64,000 nucleotides of DNA from JAENVU01 sp038250905 (GCA_038250905.1 JBBSBV010000002.1:124001-188000), one strand, 5' to 3'. Counted from the first letter of the stretch, positions 8,824 through 17,418 are shown. Notes: generated from the sequence alone by a model not told the origin. Numbers and translations are program-made.

Positions 8824-9746
8824 CGGACGGACTCCAGGATTCGTTCGTAGCGCGACCAGCCGCGGCCGGTGATCACGCTGTCGGCGGTGGCGACCATCGC
8901 GGTGGCACCCAGGGACTCGGCGAACTCGATGCCGGTGATCCGGTCGAGGAACGCGACCTTGCTCAGCACCTCCGCCTGCCAAGCCTCGGACGCGACCGCG
9001 GTCGCGAAGGTCACCGGCGTGCGGGCGCTGGTCCGGGTCGCCGGGTCGATCACATGGTGGTAGCGCTCGCCGTCGGCGCCTTCCCACTGCCGGCGCGACC
9101 GGGAGGTAGTGGCGATCCCGCCATCGACGATCGCGAGCCGCGCGACGGGCTCGTCGGATTCACGGTCGCGGATCGCGACGACCCAGCCACCCTCGTCGGG
9201 TGAGGTCCCGGCGACCCGGACGTCGCCCCCGATGTTCACGCACACCCCGGCCGCGCCGAACTCGCGCAGCTCGGTGGCGACGATGTCGGCGGCGAGCCCC
9301 TTGCCGATCCCACCCGGGTCGAACCGCAGCCCGCGCGGGAAGGTGACCCGACCGGAGGCGGCGTCGACGACCGGGAGCTGGACCCGGCCGCCCTCCTCAT
9401 CCGCGGCCGTTGGTTCGACCGTCGGCCGGTCGACCCGCGCGAAGGTCGTGCGGTACCCGACCCGCTCCAGCGCGTCGAGTTGATAGGGATCGAACCGACC
9501 CTGGGTGAGCTCGTACCCCTCGGCCGCCCGGGCGAGCAGCAGGATCGTGGCCGGCGACACGGTGTGCGTCTCGCCCTCGGACGTGTTGAGCCGGGAGACC
9601 TCACTGTGAGGAAGGAACCGACTCCACCGGCGCTCGAGTTCGGCGACCCGGTCACGCGCCCGTTGCAGGAGCACGGGCTCGGCGTCGACGACCATGACCT
9701 CGACCTGGGTCCCCATAGCGGCGAAGCGATCGACGAAGCAGTCCAT
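8820..9746 (-). CDS. apbE: ApbE-type FAD:protein FMN transferase
   Basis: ApbE enzymes cleave FAD and attach FMN covalently to Thr or Ser of extracytoplasmic redox proteins. This 308-residue protein has the early MGTQVEVMV and RRWSRFLPHSEVSRLN region, the GLRFDPGGIGKGLAADIV motif, and VNIGGDVRVAGT. The late HHVIDPATRTSA motif carries the Mg-binding site, followed by ATAVASEAWQAEVLSK. Length agrees with the family. No lipobox or signal peptide is visible at this start, which is unusual since many ApbE proteins are exported. It lies between the Ser/Thr-rich lipoprotein and the ferric-reductase-like gene. Confidence 0.93.
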   Translation of the reverse strand: MDCFVDRFAAMGTQVEVMVVDAEPVLLQRARDRVAELERRWSRFLPHSEVSRLNTSEGETHTVSPATILLLARAAEGYELTQGRFDPYQLDALERVGYRTTFARVDRPTVEPTAADEEGGRVQLPVVDAASGRVTFPRGLRFDPGGIGKGLAADIVATELREFGAAGVCVNIGGDVRVAGTSPDEGGWVVAIRDRESDEPVARLAIVDGGIATTSRSRRQWEGADGERYHHVIDPATRTSARTPVTFATAVASEAWQAEVLSKVAFLDRITGIEFAESLGATAMVATADSVITGRGWSRYERILESVR

Positions 9747-9748
9747 CG

Positions 9749-10105
9749 TCAGCTCGCCTGCGACGAGGTGTTCGAGGTCGAGGAACCGGTCGTGGTGCCG
9801 GCGGTCGCCGCGTACCTGGTGCTCGTGGACGAGTCGGTGGCGGCGGCCGTCGTCGACGTGGTCGAGCTGCTGGTCATGGCGGCGGTCGCGGCCGTCGTCG
9901 GGTTCGTGCTGGCGGCGACCGCGGTCGTGTTCGCGGTCGTGGAAGTGGCAGAGGTCGACGTCGCGGCCATGCACGCACCGAGGGTCGCGGTGGCCACCAC
10001 ACTCATCACTGCGGTGCCGATCCTCGATCGGTGGGCGATGCGAACTGGCTTCGACCGACTGGGGGGCCGACGCAGGGATGCGGCTTGGTTGCTCATGACG
10101 GTCAT
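9749..10105 (-). CDS. Ser/Thr-rich lipoprotein preceding ApbE
   Basis: A 118-residue protein with a long basic N-terminus, a hydrophobic stretch TAVMSVVATATLGAC and a lipobox Cys at residue 45. The mature part is almost entirely Thr, Ser and Ala with few charged residues, suggesting an extended wall linker rather than a folded domain. It ends 2 nt before the ApbE start. The known FMN attachment motif of ApbE substrates (SGATxT type) is not present. Whether one of the many Thr/Ser residues is flavinylated is an open question. An alternative start is ATG 10096. Confidence 0.6.
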   Translation of the reverse strand: MTVMSNQAASLRRPPSRSKPVRIAHRSRIGTAVMSVVATATLGACMAATSTSATSTTANTTAVAASTNPTTAATAAMTSSSTTSTTAAATDSSTSTRYAATAGTTTGSSTSNTSSQAS

Positions 10106-10119
10106 GATCGAGGGCGCGA

Positions 10120-10196
10120 GTAAGACGGCGACGAACCGGATGTAAGACCCGTGCAAGAACCCCGGGAACCAGGGTTTCCGGGCCCGGGGTCTTACA
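10120..10196. promoter_or_regulatory. Repeated GTAAGA boxes between divergent genes (possible response-regulator operator)
   Basis: GTAAGAC occurs at 10120-10126 and 10142-10148, exactly 22 bp apart on the same strand. An inverted copy, GTCTTACA, is at 10189-10196. Each direct copy is followed by a second AAC-containing half (ACGAACC, CAAGAACC). OmpR-type regulators bind tandem half-sites spaced by about one helical turn. A similar GTAAGAACC is found at 13032-13040, upstream of the PepSY gene. Confidence 0.45.
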
Positions 10197-10228
10197 CCGC
10201 TCTTGCCCGGGCCCCGTAGTGTCGCCCC

Positions 10229-10912
10229 ATGGAGCCATCGCCACGCGTGCTGCTGGCCGAAGACGATCGCAGCGTCCGGGAGGCCCTCGTGATGGCCCTG
10301 GAACTCGAGGGCTACACCGTTTGTCCGACCACGGACGGTGAGCGGGCCCTCGCGGCCTTCGACACCTTCGACCCCGATGTCCTCGTCCTCGACGTGATGA
10401 TGCCGACCATCGACGGGCTGACCGTCTGTCGGCGCCTCCGAGCCCGGAAGGTGACCACGCCGATCCTCGTGCTCACGGCGCGGGACCAGGTCGCCGACCG
10501 GGTGAGCGGGCTCGACGCCGGTGCCGACGACTACGTGGTCAAACCTTTCTCGCTCGACGAGTTGCTCGCCCGGTTGCGGGCTCTCCTTCGCCGCAACCAG
10601 ACGGACGACGACGGGCCCGAACTCGTCGTCGCCGATCTGCGCGTCGACCCCCGCCGCCGGGTCGCGATGCGCGGCGACACCTACCTCGACCTCACCAAGA
10701 CCGAGTTCGACCTGCTCACACTCCTCATGGAGAACGCCGGCATCGTGCTGTCGCGCGAGCAGATCTACGAGCACATCTGGGGCTTCGACTTCGAGACCGG
10801 ATCGCGCTCGCTCGACGTCTACATCGGCTACCTCCGGCGCAAGACCGAGATCGACGACCTCCCCCGCCTCGTGCAGACCGTGCGAGGCGTCGGCTACGTG
10901 GTCCGACCGTGA
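10229..10912 (+). CDS. OmpR/MprA-family response regulator
   Basis: A 227-residue regulator. The receiver domain has the acidic pair EDD at 11-13, the phospho-acceptor Asp55 in VLVLDVMMP, the conserved Thr in LVLTARD and the Lys in YVVKPFS. The C-terminal winged helix carries DLTKTEFDLLTLL, SREQIYEHIWG and the final RGVGYVVRP. The histidine kinase gene starts within its stop codon (GTGA overlap). The pair faces away from the ApbE operon and towards the PepSY gene, which is a common setting for such systems. Both neighbours are likely targets. Confidence 0.96.
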   Translation: MEPSPRVLLAEDDRSVREALVMALELEGYTVCPTTDGERALAAFDTFDPDVLVLDVMMPTIDGLTVCRRLRARKVTTPILVLTARDQVADRVSGLDAGADDYVVKPFSLDELLARLRALLRRNQTDDDGPELVVADLRVDPRRRVAMRGDTYLDLTKTEFDLLTLLMENAGIVLSREQIYEHIWGFDFETGSRSLDVYIGYLRRKTEIDDLPRLVQTVRGVGYVVRP

Positions 10913-12255
10913 GCCTCCGATGGCGCATCGCATTCGGCATGGCGTTCATCGCGGGCCTGGTCTCCGCGTTCGGCGCCGTCGCCGCGTACCTCAACACGGC
11001 CGACCGGCTGACCGTTGCGATCGACGACGCCCTGCGGAGCAAGGCCACCGATCTCACACCCGTCCGCAGCGGGAACGGTCGCCCCGACGATCCGGACCGC
11101 GCCGGCACCGACGGACAGGCCTCCCGCTTCGGCTGTCCACCCAACGACCTCCTCACCCTGGTGAACGCGGCGCAGCTCGTGGCCACCGACGGCACGGTGA
11201 CGCGGTGCATCGGTGTCGCACTCCCCGTCGACCGCGCACTCGTCGGGCGGGTGCAGTCGGGCTCGGACGCACAGCTCACGACCGCCAAGGTCGGCGACAC
11301 GCGGTATCGCATCATCACGACCCCACGTTCCGGCACCGCGGTGTTGCAGCTCGCCCGCTCCCTCCGAGAGAACGACAACGTCCTGGGGACCCTGCAGCTC
11401 CGCCTCGCGCTCTTCGCGGGCGCGGGGATCATCGCGGCCGCGCTGCTCGGGTGGGTGCTCGCCACCCGGATCGTCGCCCCGCTCGAGCGGCTCCGCGCGT
11501 CGGCGGAGCGAATCGCCCGCACCGGTGAACTCGACGATGACATCGCCGCCGCGGGCACCGGAGAGATCCGCAGTCTCACGACCAGCTTCGCCACGATGGT
11601 CGAGGCGCTCGCCGAATCGCGCCGACGCCAGCAGCAGCTCGTGGCCGACGCGAGCCACGAGCTGCGCACTCCGCTGACCAGCCTGCAGACCAACGCCGAG
11701 CTGCTCGACCGAGCGGACCGGCTCACCGACTCCCAACGCCATCAGGTCTCCGAGGGCATCCGGTTCGAGGTCCGGGAACTGACCGACCTCGTCTCCGAGT
11801 TGGTCGATCTCGCCCGTGACCCGGCCAACGACCTGGAACCCGCGGGACCTCTCGACCTCGTGGAGATCGCGACCGGTGTCGTGGACGCAGCCGGCCGGCG
11901 CACCCCTCGCCCGATCACGCTCGAGGTCCATGACGCGTCACCGATCGTCGGCCGCTCGAAGGCGTTCACCCGGGCGGTGTCGAACCTCGTGGACAACGCG
12001 ATCAAACACGGTGCCGGCGCCATCGAGGTCTCGGTGCACGGTACGACCGTCGAAGTTCGCGACCACGGCCCCGGTATTCCGGCCGCCGACCTCACCAAGG
12101 TGTTCGACCGCTTCCACCGTGCCGACGTCGCGCGTACCGAACCGGGATCCGGACTCGGCCTCGCCATCGTCGCCCAAGTGGTCGAACGCCACGGCGGCAC
12201 CGTCTTCGCCCGCAACCACCCCGACGGCGGCGCGGTCGTGGGCTTCACCGTCTGA
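10909..12255 (+). CDS. Sensor histidine kinase, MprB-like
   Basis: A 448-residue membrane kinase. A first helix (about 8-29) and a second (about 162-185) flank an extracytoplasmic sensor domain, followed by a HAMP linker. The dimerisation motif VADASHELRTPLTSLQ carries the phospho-His, and the ATPase domain has SNLVDNAIKHG (N box), DHGPGIP (G1), FDRFHRAD and GSGLGLAI (G2). It starts at GTG 10909, overlapping the regulator stop by 4 bp. The gene ends about 100 bp before the strong terminator at 12354-12387. The signal it senses is unknown. Confidence 0.96.
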   Translation: MSLRWRIAFGMAFIAGLVSAFGAVAAYLNTADRLTVAIDDALRSKATDLTPVRSGNGRPDDPDRAGTDGQASRFGCPPNDLLTLVNAAQLVATDGTVTRCIGVALPVDRALVGRVQSGSDAQLTTAKVGDTRYRIITTPRSGTAVLQLARSLRENDNVLGTLQLRLALFAGAGIIAAALLGWVLATRIVAPLERLRASAERIARTGELDDDIAAAGTGEIRSLTTSFATMVEALAESRRRQQQLVADASHELRTPLTSLQTNAELLDRADRLTDSQRHQVSEGIRFEVRELTDLVSELVDLARDPANDLEPAGPLDLVEIATGVVDAAGRRTPRPITLEVHDASPIVGRSKAFTRAVSNLVDNAIKHGAGAIEVSVHGTTVEVRDHGPGIPAADLTKVFDRFHRADVARTEPGSGLGLAIVAQVVERHGGTVFARNHPDGGAVVGFTV

Positions 12256-12290
12256 TCCGGCCCTCCGCTCGCACACACCCATCCCCCGGT

Positions 12291-12342
12291 GCGCTTGTCG
12301 GTTCACCTGCCCTCCGACCCGCTCAGGCGACAAGCGCTCGGG
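12291..12342. repeat. Inverted repeat containing a dispersed 23-nt motif (copy 1)
   Basis: GCGCTTGTCG (12291-12300) pairs perfectly with CGACAAGCGC (12328-12337) across a 27-nt loop. The segment 12320-12342 recurs in reverse complement at 20014-20036 with one mismatch, and there too the TTGTCG/CGACAA arms are 27 nt apart. The two copies therefore appear to be members of one structured repeat family. Confidence 0.7.
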
Positions 12343-12353
12343 ACCGACAACAC

Positions 12354-12387
12354 GAGAAAGGCCCCGCGAAAACGCGGGGCCTTTCTC
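12354..12387. terminator. Bidirectional intrinsic terminator
   Basis: A perfect 15-bp stem (GAGAAAGGCCCCGCG, 12354-12368; CGCGGGGCCTTTCTC, 12373-12387) with an AAAA loop. It lies between the converging histidine kinase and PepSY genes. The stem ends in T-rich flanks on both strands, so it can serve both. Confidence 0.92.
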
Positions 12388-12407
12388 CGGGGGGGACGTG
12401 CGGTGGG

Positions 12408-12941
12408 TCAGTTCGAGGTGGCAGCTCCGCTGGCGCTGGAGGGCGCGCCGGACGGGGGCTGGCCACCGGGGCTACCCGGACCGCCGGGACCACCGGGACC
12501 GCCGCCGAAGCCGCCGGCGGTCGAGGTGACGTTGAAGTCCTTGTCGAACTGCACCGTGACGAAGGATCCGTCGGCCTTCTTCAGGTGCGCCTCGTAGACA
12601 CCGCCGTTCGAGTCCGTCTCGACCCGGATGACGGTCGCACCAGGCACCGCCTTCAGCGCGGCAGCCTCGGCCTTGGTGGCGTTGTCACCCGTCAGCAGCG
12701 TCTCGCCCGGTCCGTGGCTCATCGTGCTCGGGTCCGGCCGGTTCCCATCGGGTGCCGCCGGGGCGGTGGCCGCACTCGACGAGTTGGTACTGGTGGCCGC
12801 GGTTCCGGAACCACCGGTCGCGGCTCCCGCCAGTCCGGCCGCGCCGATCGCGAGACCGGTTGCGACCGCGGCGGTCGCCACCCACGAAGTTCGCCGGCGA
12901 CCCGGGCGCTTCGGTTGGCTGAGTTCCTCGTTCGTCTCCAT
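12408..12941 (-). CDS. PepSY-domain membrane-anchored protein
   Basis: A 177-residue protein: a cytoplasmic basic N-terminus, one transmembrane helix (about 19-42: SWVATAAVATGLAIGAAGLAG), a Ser/Thr/Ala linker, then one PepSY domain (TGDNATKAEAAALKAVPGA to FDKDFNV, about 80-140) and a Gly/Pro-rich tail. PepSY domains often sense or inhibit extracytoplasmic enzymes and are commonly encoded beside two-component systems, as here. The ATG 12941 follows AAGGAGC, whereas the longer frame lacks a site. A GTAAGAACC box lies about 90 bp upstream. Confidence 0.85.
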   Translation of the reverse strand: METNEELSQPKRPGRRRTSWVATAAVATGLAIGAAGLAGAATGGSGTAATSTNSSSAATAPAAPDGNRPDPSTMSHGPGETLLTGDNATKAEAAALKAVPGATVIRVETDSNGGVYEAHLKKADGSFVTVQFDKDFNVTSTAGGFGGGPGGPGGPGSPGGQPPSGAPSSASGAATSN

Positions 12942-13155
12942 TGGTGCTCCTTGGGCTTGATTCCGTTGCATCCCGCATCTCGGGATGAGGAGCACTCTGG
13001 ACGACCCACGCGAAAGCCAACCGAGACTCCCGTAAGAACCGCGTCAACAATTCTCACGGTGTATTCCCAGCTTCCGACGCGGGCGCGACACGGGCGCGCC
13101 GCGCCGTCGGACACCGCCGTTACGCTGCGCGACACCACCGACCGAGGAGCCAATC

Positions 13156-13617
13156 ATGAGCGACACCGCCTTCCCTCGCGCCGAGGTCGAAGCCGCGTTC
13201 CAGGCGTTCATCGCCGCGGGCGACTTGGGCGACTGGAGTCATTGGGCCGACCTTCACAGCGAAGACTGCGAGTGGGTCGAGCACCACCTCGGGACCATCG
13301 TCGGGCGCGATGCCATCCGCGCCAAGATCGTCGAGGTCATGGCACCGGTGCCGATGATGCAGTTCCCGGTGGCGTGGCACGTGATCGAGGGCAACCGCGT
13401 CGTGTTCTACCCGTGGCAGGTGTTCCCCGATCCGAAGGGCGGCGACGCCGTCTACCGCTTCGGGTGCGTCACGATCCTCGAGTACGCGGGCAACGGCGAG
13501 TGGTCCCGGCAGGAGGACATCTACAACCCGAGCGAGGGCGAAGCAGTGGTCATGCAGTGGATCGCCGACGGTGGGCAGATCGCCGGCGACCTCGGGGTGC
13601 TCGGCATCGAGGACTGA
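13156..13617 (+). CDS. NTF2-like/SnoaL-type small protein
   Basis: A 153-residue single-domain protein. The pattern of an N-terminal helix (VEAAFQAFIAAGDLGDW), ADLHSEDCEWVEHHLGTIVGRDAIRAKI and a four-strand sheet (VAWHVIEGNRVVFYPWQVF, FGCVTILEYAG) is that of the NTF2-like cone fold used by isomerases, hydratases and dehydratases. GAGGAG precedes the ATG by 7 nt. It converges with the lipase gene, with only 8 bp between them. Its substrate is unknown. Confidence 0.85.
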   Translation: MSDTAFPRAEVEAAFQAFIAAGDLGDWSHWADLHSEDCEWVEHHLGTIVGRDAIRAKIVEVMAPVPMMQFPVAWHVIEGNRVVFYPWQVFPDPKGGDAVYRFGCVTILEYAGNGEWSRQEDIYNPSEGEAVVMQWIADGGQIAGDLGVLGIED

Positions 13618-13625
13618 CCGACGCG

Positions 13626-14459
13626 TCAGACCCGCGCCTCGAGCCACCCGAGAAGGTCCGCAGTGACCTCGTCGCGGTTCGTCTCGTTGAACACCTCGTG
13701 GCGGGCGTCGGGATAGCAGCAGAACGTCACGTCGGTCACACCGACGCCGCGGTACGCGTCGACCAGGGCCTGGCCACCCGCCTGACCACCGACCGGGTCG
13801 ACGGCGCCGTTCATCACGAGGATCGGGAGCGACGCGGGCACCGCGTCGGTGGGCGGCCCTGCGAGATACGCCATCTCGTCGGCCGGGAAGTCGGGCGAGA
13901 ACCCGCACCAGGGGTCGGCAACGTACTTGGCGACCTCGGCGGGGTCACGGCTCAGCCAGTCGTAGTCGGTGGCCGACGGGGCGAAGTCGTCGTTGAACGT
14001 GGTCATGTCACGGAACGGCGGGACCATCAGGAGGGTCCCGGTCAGCACGAGCGCGCGCAGTTCGTCGCCCCAGTGCAGCGCGTACTTCTGGGCGAGCAGC
14101 GAACCCCAGCTGTGACCGAGCAGGACCAGCGGCGCGCCCGGATGCTCCGACCGAGCGAACCGGCTCACGGTGTGCACCGCGTCGAGCGTGCCCTCCATGC
14201 CCCGCGGTCCGAGCGGCCCCAGGCCACCCATGGCCACACCCGTACGGCCGTGGCCCCGATGGTCGTCGGCGTACACGGCGTACCGGGCCGCAGTCAGGGC
14301 ACCGGCCAGGCGACCGTAGCGGGCCGCGTGTTCACCCAGACCGTGCGCGATGTGGATCACCGCGCGGGGCGCGTCGACCGCCCATTTCGTACCGGTGATC
14401 TCGATACCGTCGGCGTCGGTCACGGTGAACTCGGCAGGGGTGGCGGCGAGCGTGGTCAT
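13626..14459 (-). CDS. Monoacylglycerol lipase-type alpha/beta hydrolase
   Basis: A 277-residue serine hydrolase of the Hydrolase_4/monoglyceride lipase group. HIAHGLGEHAARYG (oxyanion region), YAVYADDHRGHGRT, the nucleophile motif GHSWGS, the late Asp in MNGAVDPVGG and the final His in DARHEVFNE form the expected catalytic set. ATG 14459 gives the normal N-terminus, although the frame is open further upstream. It is transcribed away from the F420 enzyme, with 58 bp between the two starts. Confidence 0.92.
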   Translation of the reverse strand: MTTLAATPAEFTVTDADGIEITGTKWAVDAPRAVIHIAHGLGEHAARYGRLAGALTAARYAVYADDHRGHGRTGVAMGGLGPLGPRGMEGTLDAVHTVSRFARSEHPGAPLVLLGHSWGSLLAQKYALHWGDELRALVLTGTLLMVPPFRDMTTFNDDFAPSATDYDWLSRDPAEVAKYVADPWCGFSPDFPADEMAYLAGPPTDAVPASLPILVMNGAVDPVGGQAGGQALVDAYRGVGVTDVTFCCYPDARHEVFNETNRDEVTADLLGWLEARV

Positions 14460-14517
14460 GCCCGATCCTCGCGCACCACGGGCATGGCAAGATCCCATCC
14501 CCGACCAAGGAGTTCCC

Positions 14518-15471
14518 ATGGCCCACGATCGCCGCTTCCGCTTCGGCGTCCACAGCTCGGATGCCGCGGCCGGCTCGGCCTGGGTCGACGCGGCCCGCCG
14601 CGTCGAGTCGCTCGGGTTCTCCACGTTGTTCCTCCGAGACCACTTCGACACCCAACTCGGCCCGATCGCGGCGATGACCGCGGCGGCGTGCGCGACCGAG
14701 TCGCTCCGAGTCGGCTGTCTGGTGTTCGACAACGACTACCGCCACCCGCTCGTCCTCGCCAAGGAGATGGCGACCATCGCCCATCTCACCGGCGGCCGTG
14801 TCGAGGTCGGGTTGGGCGCCGGGTGGATGGCGCCCGACTACGAACAGGCCGGTCTCGACTTCGATCCGCCAGGCGTCCGCGTCTCGCGGATGGAGGAAGC
14901 CGTCACGATCGTCAAGGGTCTGCTCTCCGGCGCGCCCGTGAGTGTCGCCGGCGAGCACTACACGATCACCGACCACACGGCCTATCCGGTGCCGGCTGTC
15001 GCGCCGCCGATCATGATCGCGGGTGGCGGCCCGCGGATGTTGCGAATCGCGGCGCGCGAGGCCGACATCATCGGCCTGAACCCGGCCCGCAAGTCGAACG
15101 CCGCGTGGGAGGACCAGAACCTGCCCGACGCCACCGCGGCCGCCACCGACCGCAAGCTGGGCTGGATCCGCGACGCGGCAGGCACCCGGTACACCGACAT
15201 CGAGATGTCGATCGTGGTGCCGTTCGTGATCGTCACCGACGACCGCGAGGCCACCGCGACCGCGATCGCCGGGAGCCTGCCGCCCGACGCGGCCGCCGAT
15301 CTGAGCGCCGAGGGCGTGCTCTCGAGCCCGCACGTGCTCATCGGCTCGGTCGACCAGATCTGCGCCACGCTCGAGGAACGGCGGGCGCGCTGGGACCTCT
15401 CGTACTACGTGTTCAACGACGACTCGATCGAGACCGTCGCCCCGATCGTCGCGAAGCTCACCGGCACCTGA
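14518..15471 (+). CDS. LLM-class F420-dependent oxidoreductase
   Basis: A 317-residue TIM-barrel enzyme of the luciferase-like family, close in pattern to the F420-binding subgroup TIGR03621. RFGVHSSDAAAGSAWVDAAR is at the start, then LRVGCLVFDNDYRHPLVLAKE, ATIAHLTGGRVEVGLGAGWM, and PPIMIAGGGPRML, which binds the cofactor phosphate. The ATG follows AAGGAG. The D-aminoacylase-like gene starts 18 bp after the stop and is likely cotranscribed. The substrate is not deducible. Confidence 0.92.
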   Translation: MAHDRRFRFGVHSSDAAAGSAWVDAARRVESLGFSTLFLRDHFDTQLGPIAAMTAAACATESLRVGCLVFDNDYRHPLVLAKEMATIAHLTGGRVEVGLGAGWMAPDYEQAGLDFDPPGVRVSRMEEAVTIVKGLLSGAPVSVAGEHYTITDHTAYPVPAVAPPIMIAGGGPRMLRIAAREADIIGLNPARKSNAAWEDQNLPDATAAATDRKLGWIRDAAGTRYTDIEMSIVVPFVIVTDDREATATAIAGSLPPDAAADLSAEGVLSSPHVLIGSVDQICATLEERRARWDLSYYVFNDDSIETVAPIVAKLTGT

Positions 15472-15489
15472 TCACACGGAGGAACACGC

Positions 15490-17190
15490 ATGACGCACGA
15501 TCTGCTCATCACCAACGGCACCGTCGTCGACGGCACCGGCGTACCGGGCCGCACCGCCGACGTCGCGATCTCCGGTGATCGCATCACCGAGATCGGCGAC
15601 CCGGGTTCGTTGGGCACCGCACACCGCACCATCGACGCCGACGGCCGGTACGTGACGCCCGGGTTCGTCGACCTGCACTCCCATCTCGACGCGCAGATCG
15701 GATGGGATCCGCTGATGTCCTCGTCCTGCTGGCACGGCGTGACGTCGGTGGTGATGGGGAACTGCGGCATGACCTTCGCGCCGGTGCGCCCCGGCCAGGC
15801 GCACGTGCTGGCGAACGCGATGGAGTCGGTCGAGGACATCCCGGCGTCATGCATTCTCGACGGGCTCCCGTGGGACTGGGAGTCCTACGGTGAATACCTC
15901 GACGTGATCGACACCATGCCGAAGGGCATCAACGCGGGCGGGTACGTCGGCGACGTCGCGTTGCGGACCTACGTGATCGGAGACGCTGCCTGCGAGCCCG
16001 ATTACGTCGCCACCGACGACCAACTCGCAGCAATGGCGCACGAGGTCGAATCCGCGATGGAGGCCGGCGCGCTGGGCTATTCGATCTCGCGGTCGCTGAC
16101 CCACCGGGTGCCGGACGGGCGTTGGGTCCCCGGCACCTGGGCCCAACCACGCGAGTTCTTCGCCATCGCGGAACCGCTCGGCCGTCTCGGCCGGGGCGTA
16201 CTCGAGTGCGCTCCCCGCTACAACGAGGTCGACGGCTCCACATCGCGCGCCGAGGAGGAGATGGCCTGGATCGCCGAGCTGAGCCGCAGCCTCGGCCGCC
16301 CGTTCACGTTCAACCTGATGCAGATGCGCTCACTCGGCGACCACTACCGGCGCGTCCTCGAACTCGCGGTCGACGCCAACGAGCACGGCGCGCAGCTCCG
16401 CCCCCAGACGACGCCACGCGGTATCGGTGTGTTGTTCGGGCTCGCCGCCAACACCCCCATCGACAACCTGCCGTCGTACGCCGCGGTGCGCGACCGCGAT
16501 TTCGCGGGCCGGGTGGCCATGCTGCGCGACTCCGGGGTGCGGGCCGAACTCGTGCGCGACGGCCTCGCCGCCGACCCGTCGTCGTTCGACCGTATGTACC
16601 TGATGACGCCCGAGACCGGCGCGTCGTACTGCTACGGCCCGGAGGATTCGATCGGCGCGCACGCGCGCCGGCTCGGGACCACGCCGGTCGAGCTCTACCT
16701 CGACACGCTCGTGGCCACCGACGGCCGGGCCGTCGTCAACTGGCCCGTCCTCAACGAGGACTTCGACGCGATCGCGGAACTCCTGCGCTCCCCTGTCACC
16801 ATCATGGGACTCGCCGACGCCGGTGCCCACGCCACCCAGATCATGGACGCGAGCCAACCCACGTTCTTCCTCTCCCACTGGGTACGCGACCGCGGCGTGA
16901 TGACGATCGAGGAAGGCGTGCGCCGCCTCACCTCCGACACCGCCGACTTCGTCGGGTACCGCGACCGGGGTGTCCTGCGTCCGGGCGCGTACGCCGACGT
17001 CAACGTGATCGACCTCGAGGCCATGTGGCTCCCGATCCCCGAGATCGTCCACGACTTCCCCGGCGCCGCACCCCGGTTCGTGCAGCGAGCGCGCGGGATC
17101 GATCACACGGTCGTGAACGGTCAGCCGTTCCTGGACCACGGCGAGCACACCGGCGCGCTCGCGGGCCGCCTCCTCCGCAGCACCGACTGA
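15490..17190 (+). CDS. N-acyl-D-amino-acid deacylase family amidohydrolase
   Basis: A 566-residue metal-dependent hydrolase. The N-terminal DLLITNGTVVDGTG, the metal motif PGFVDLHSHLDAQ, the VVMGNCGMTFAPV segment and the late MGLADAGAHATQI are typical of D-aminoacylases and their relatives. Family length is about 480-580. GGAGGAA precedes the ATG. Paired with an F420 enzyme it may open an amide or ring in a catabolic route, but this is inferred from position only. It is the last gene before the base composition changes. Confidence 0.9.
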   Translation: MTHDLLITNGTVVDGTGVPGRTADVAISGDRITEIGDPGSLGTAHRTIDADGRYVTPGFVDLHSHLDAQIGWDPLMSSSCWHGVTSVVMGNCGMTFAPVRPGQAHVLANAMESVEDIPASCILDGLPWDWESYGEYLDVIDTMPKGINAGGYVGDVALRTYVIGDAACEPDYVATDDQLAAMAHEVESAMEAGALGYSISRSLTHRVPDGRWVPGTWAQPREFFAIAEPLGRLGRGVLECAPRYNEVDGSTSRAEEEMAWIAELSRSLGRPFTFNLMQMRSLGDHYRRVLELAVDANEHGAQLRPQTTPRGIGVLFGLAANTPIDNLPSYAAVRDRDFAGRVAMLRDSGVRAELVRDGLAADPSSFDRMYLMTPETGASYCYGPEDSIGAHARRLGTTPVELYLDTLVATDGRAVVNWPVLNEDFDAIAELLRSPVTIMGLADAGAHATQIMDASQPTFFLSHWVRDRGVMTIEEGVRRLTSDTADFVGYRDRGVLRPGAYADVNVIDLEAMWLPIPEIVHDFPGAAPRFVQRARGIDHTVVNGQPFLDHGEHTGALAGRLLRSTD

Positions 17191-17196
17191 CCGCGG

Positions 17197-17226
17197 TCAC
17201 GTGACGTACCGCCTGGGTGTGGCGGG
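17197..17226 (+). repeat. 34-bp junction element, copy 0 (shortened)
   Basis: TCACGTGACGTA then CCGCCTGGGTG...GCGGG resembles the island's repeated element with a few bases deleted. It lies 7 bp past the aminoacylase stop and marks the left edge of the AT-richer island. Confidence 0.5.
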
Positions 17227-17244
17227 AGCTCCAGCCTTCGCGAC

Positions 17245-17293
17245 ATTCTCTGGACCTGCTGTCCCTCCTGCGTGTCGTTTCGGTCCAGTGAAT
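17245..17293. repeat. Stem-loop between element copies 0 and A
   Basis: ATTCTCTGGACC (17245-17256) and GGTCCAGTGAAT (17282-17293) pair at 11 of 12 positions. The stem-loop sits between two direct copies of the junction element, as do the one at 18586-18636 and those at 19281-19399. Confidence 0.7.
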
Positions 17294-17309
17294 GGAACAG
17301 TCCGGTCGG

Positions 17310-17342
17310 TCGAATGACATTTCCGCACGCCTGGGTGGCGGG
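17310..17342 (+). repeat. Junction element, copy A
   Basis: The core TGACATTTCCGC and CTGGGTGGCGGG match the other copies best. It lies about 77 bp before the start of the lipoprotein gene and 113 bp after copy 0. Confidence 0.7.
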
Positions 17343-17418
17343 TGAGTCTGTGCTCTGCTGAGTCCGCTCCATGGCTACGCTCCCGGTCGGACGCGGGCCT
17401 AGTGGGCGAGGGGGACCG

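Noticed and set aside
8820..10244. Longer ApbE protein starting near 10244
   Set aside because: The extra N-terminal part is a shadow of the Ser/Thr-rich lipoprotein gene in another frame (runs of Arg, His and Asp). ATG 9746 gives the family's normal start.
12585..15578. Very long plus-strand open frame of almost 1,000 codons
   Set aside because: It crosses the PepSY, NTF2, lipase and F420-enzyme genes out of frame and its product is Arg/Gly/His-rich, as expected of high-GC shadow frames.
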